In this document: in pieces, positions 5,553-6,311 of the stretch
Layout of the letters: each line of letters begins with the position of its first letter
How positions within the stretch are numbered: position 1 is the stretch's first letter
NCBI GenBank assembly: GCA_023252115.1
Contig: JAHEXM010000110.1
Span: forward strand, 1-6,311
DNA from: Micrococcales bacterium
Lineage (GTDB): Bacteria > Actinomycetota > Actinomycetes > S36-B12 > UBA10799
DNA length: 6,311 nucleotides
Reading direction: 5' to 3'
Made by a program: the position numbers and the translations under genes
The notes under the pieces: model-generated
The model's database searches: none
The model's input: the letters and a program-made list of their open reading frames with translations, nothing else
Told to the model about the DNA's origin: nothing

Positions 5553-6311
5553 ATGCTGGAAGCCGTCTTGCTCGTGGGAGGCAAAGGCACACGCCTGCGC
5601 CCATTGACCAACAACACGCCCAAACCCATGCTCCCAGTTGCGGGCGTACCCGTCACTGAGCATCAAATTCTGCGCGCTCGCGAAGCCGGTGTGACGCGCG
5701 TAGTCATGGGTACGTCGTTCAAGGCCGAAGTGTTTTCGGACTATTTCGGCGCAGGTGAGGACCTCGACATTGAACTGCGTTACGTCGTCGAGGATGAGCC
5801 CCTGGGAACCGGCGGCGCAATTCGGAACGTCATCGGGGAGTTGGACTCAGGGCCCGATGATCCGGTCATCGTCTTCAACGGTGACGTGCTGACTGGCCTC
5901 GACATTGCGGGGCTAGTTCGGCAATGGCGCGAAGCGAAAGCAGACGTTGCGCTGTATCTCACCCGGGTAGACGATCCACGCGCGTTTGGTCTGGTGCCGA
6001 CCACGCCCGATGGTCGAGTGTCCGCGTTTCTGGAGAAACCGCAAACCCCGGAAGAGATAGTCACAGACCAAATCAATGCAGGTTGCTACGTATTCAAGCG
6101 ATCAGTTATCGATTCAATCCCGTCAGGACGACCAGTCTCGGTCGAGCGTGAAGTCTTTCCGAAGTTACTGAACGACGGCGCAGTCGTGATTGGCGTTGTT
6201 GATGATGGCTACTGGCTGGACCTGGGTACACCGTTGGCGTTCGTACAGGGGTCGTGCGACTTGGTGACTGGTCTGGCTCCATCGCCAGCAGTCCGGGACC
6301 CAGGTGACGAC
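5553..6311 (+). CDS. Mannose-1-phosphate guanylyltransferase (GDP-mannose pyrophosphorylase), 3' end outside the window
   Basis: This cytoplasmic enzyme makes GDP-mannose from mannose-1-phosphate and GTP, the mannose donor for envelope glycans and polyprenyl-phosphate mannose. The first 253 codons are present and cover essentially the whole nucleotidyltransferase domain. Visible are the nucleotide loop LLVGGKGTRLRPLT (6-19), K24 in TPKPMLPV, GTGGAI (85-90), the metal-site NGD (109-111), FLEKP (159-163), TDQINAGCYVF (171-181), VSVEREVFP (195-203) and YWLDLGTP (220-227). The left-handed beta-helix (hexapeptide repeat) domain expected next lies beyond the edge. From memory it matches M. tuberculosis ManB (Rv3264c) well through the end of the window. 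Names for this enzyme vary (manB, manC), so no symbol is given. Glucose-1-P thymidylyl- or uridylyltransferase is less likely given the close ManB match. Confidence 0.9.
   Translation, partial: MLEAVLLVGGKGTRLRPLTNNTPKPMLPVAGVPVTEHQILRAREAGVTRVVMGTSFKAEVFSDYFGAGEDLDIELRYVVEDEPLGTGGAIRNVIGELDSGPDDPVIVFNGDVLTGLDIAGLVRQWREAKADVALYLTRVDDPRAFGLVPTTPDGRVSAFLEKPQTPEEIVTDQINAGCYVFKRSVIDSIPSGRPVSVEREVFPKLLNDGAVVIGVVDDGYWLDLGTPLAFVQGSCDLVTGLAPSPAVRDPGDD

Larger units (their letters stand above)
5491..5556. repeat. 10-bp inverted repeat covering both divergent start codons
   Basis: GCATTCCCAC at 5491-5500 and GTGGGAATGC at 5547-5556 are perfect reverse complements separated by 46 bp. Each arm contains the GTG-GGA-ATG start region of one of the two divergent genes. 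It could be a paired operator, a duplicated start region or chance. Confidence 0.5.

Overview
The window is most likely chromosomal DNA of an actinomycete (Actinomycetota) of moderate GC content. I cannot name the genus. Three things point there. The TIGR03089-type protein belongs to a family I know only from this phylum. The mannose-1-phosphate guanylyltransferase closely resembles, from memory, the M. tuberculosis ManB protein (Rv3264c). Several genes start with GTG, and one appears to be leaderless. No tRNA, rRNA, CRISPR array, insertion sequence or phage gene is visible.

Layout, left to right. Positions 1-1107 (minus) hold the first 369 codons of a LytR-CpsA-Psr (LCP) glycopolymer ligase that runs off the left edge. 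Positions 1108-1493 are a 386-bp divergent intergenic region with two inverted pairs of CCGAC half-sites. Positions 1494-2366 and 2374-3135 (plus) form a two-gene operon for an ABC-2 polysaccharide exporter: a TagG/Wzm-type permease followed by a short TagH/Wzt-type ATPase. Positions 3154-4572 (minus) hold a second, complete LCP ligase that converges on the exporter; a compact hairpin overlaps both stop codons. Positions 4573-4732 are a short spacer with a candidate promoter. Positions 4733-5500 (minus) hold a TIGR03089-type protein, a shortened relative of AMP-binding enzymes. From 5553 (plus) a mannose-1-phosphate guanylyltransferase runs off the right edge, divergent from the TIGR03089-type gene.

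The genes fit one theme, cell-envelope glycopolymer assembly. The nucleotidyltransferase would supply GDP-mannose. The exporter would move a lipid-linked glycan across the membrane. The LCP enzymes would transfer the finished polymer from its lipid carrier to peptidoglycan. The right half (LCP, TIGR03089-type gene, mannose-1-P guanylyltransferase) resembles the conserved actinobacterial neighbourhood around Rv3264c-Rv3268 of M. tuberculosis, as I recall it, but without the rmlD and wbbL genes found there.

I see no clearly new biological system. The points most worth a second look are the TIGR03089-type protein without an ATP-binding P-loop, the 10-bp inverted repeat covering both divergent start codons at 5491-5556, and the exporter flanked on both sides by LCP ligases.
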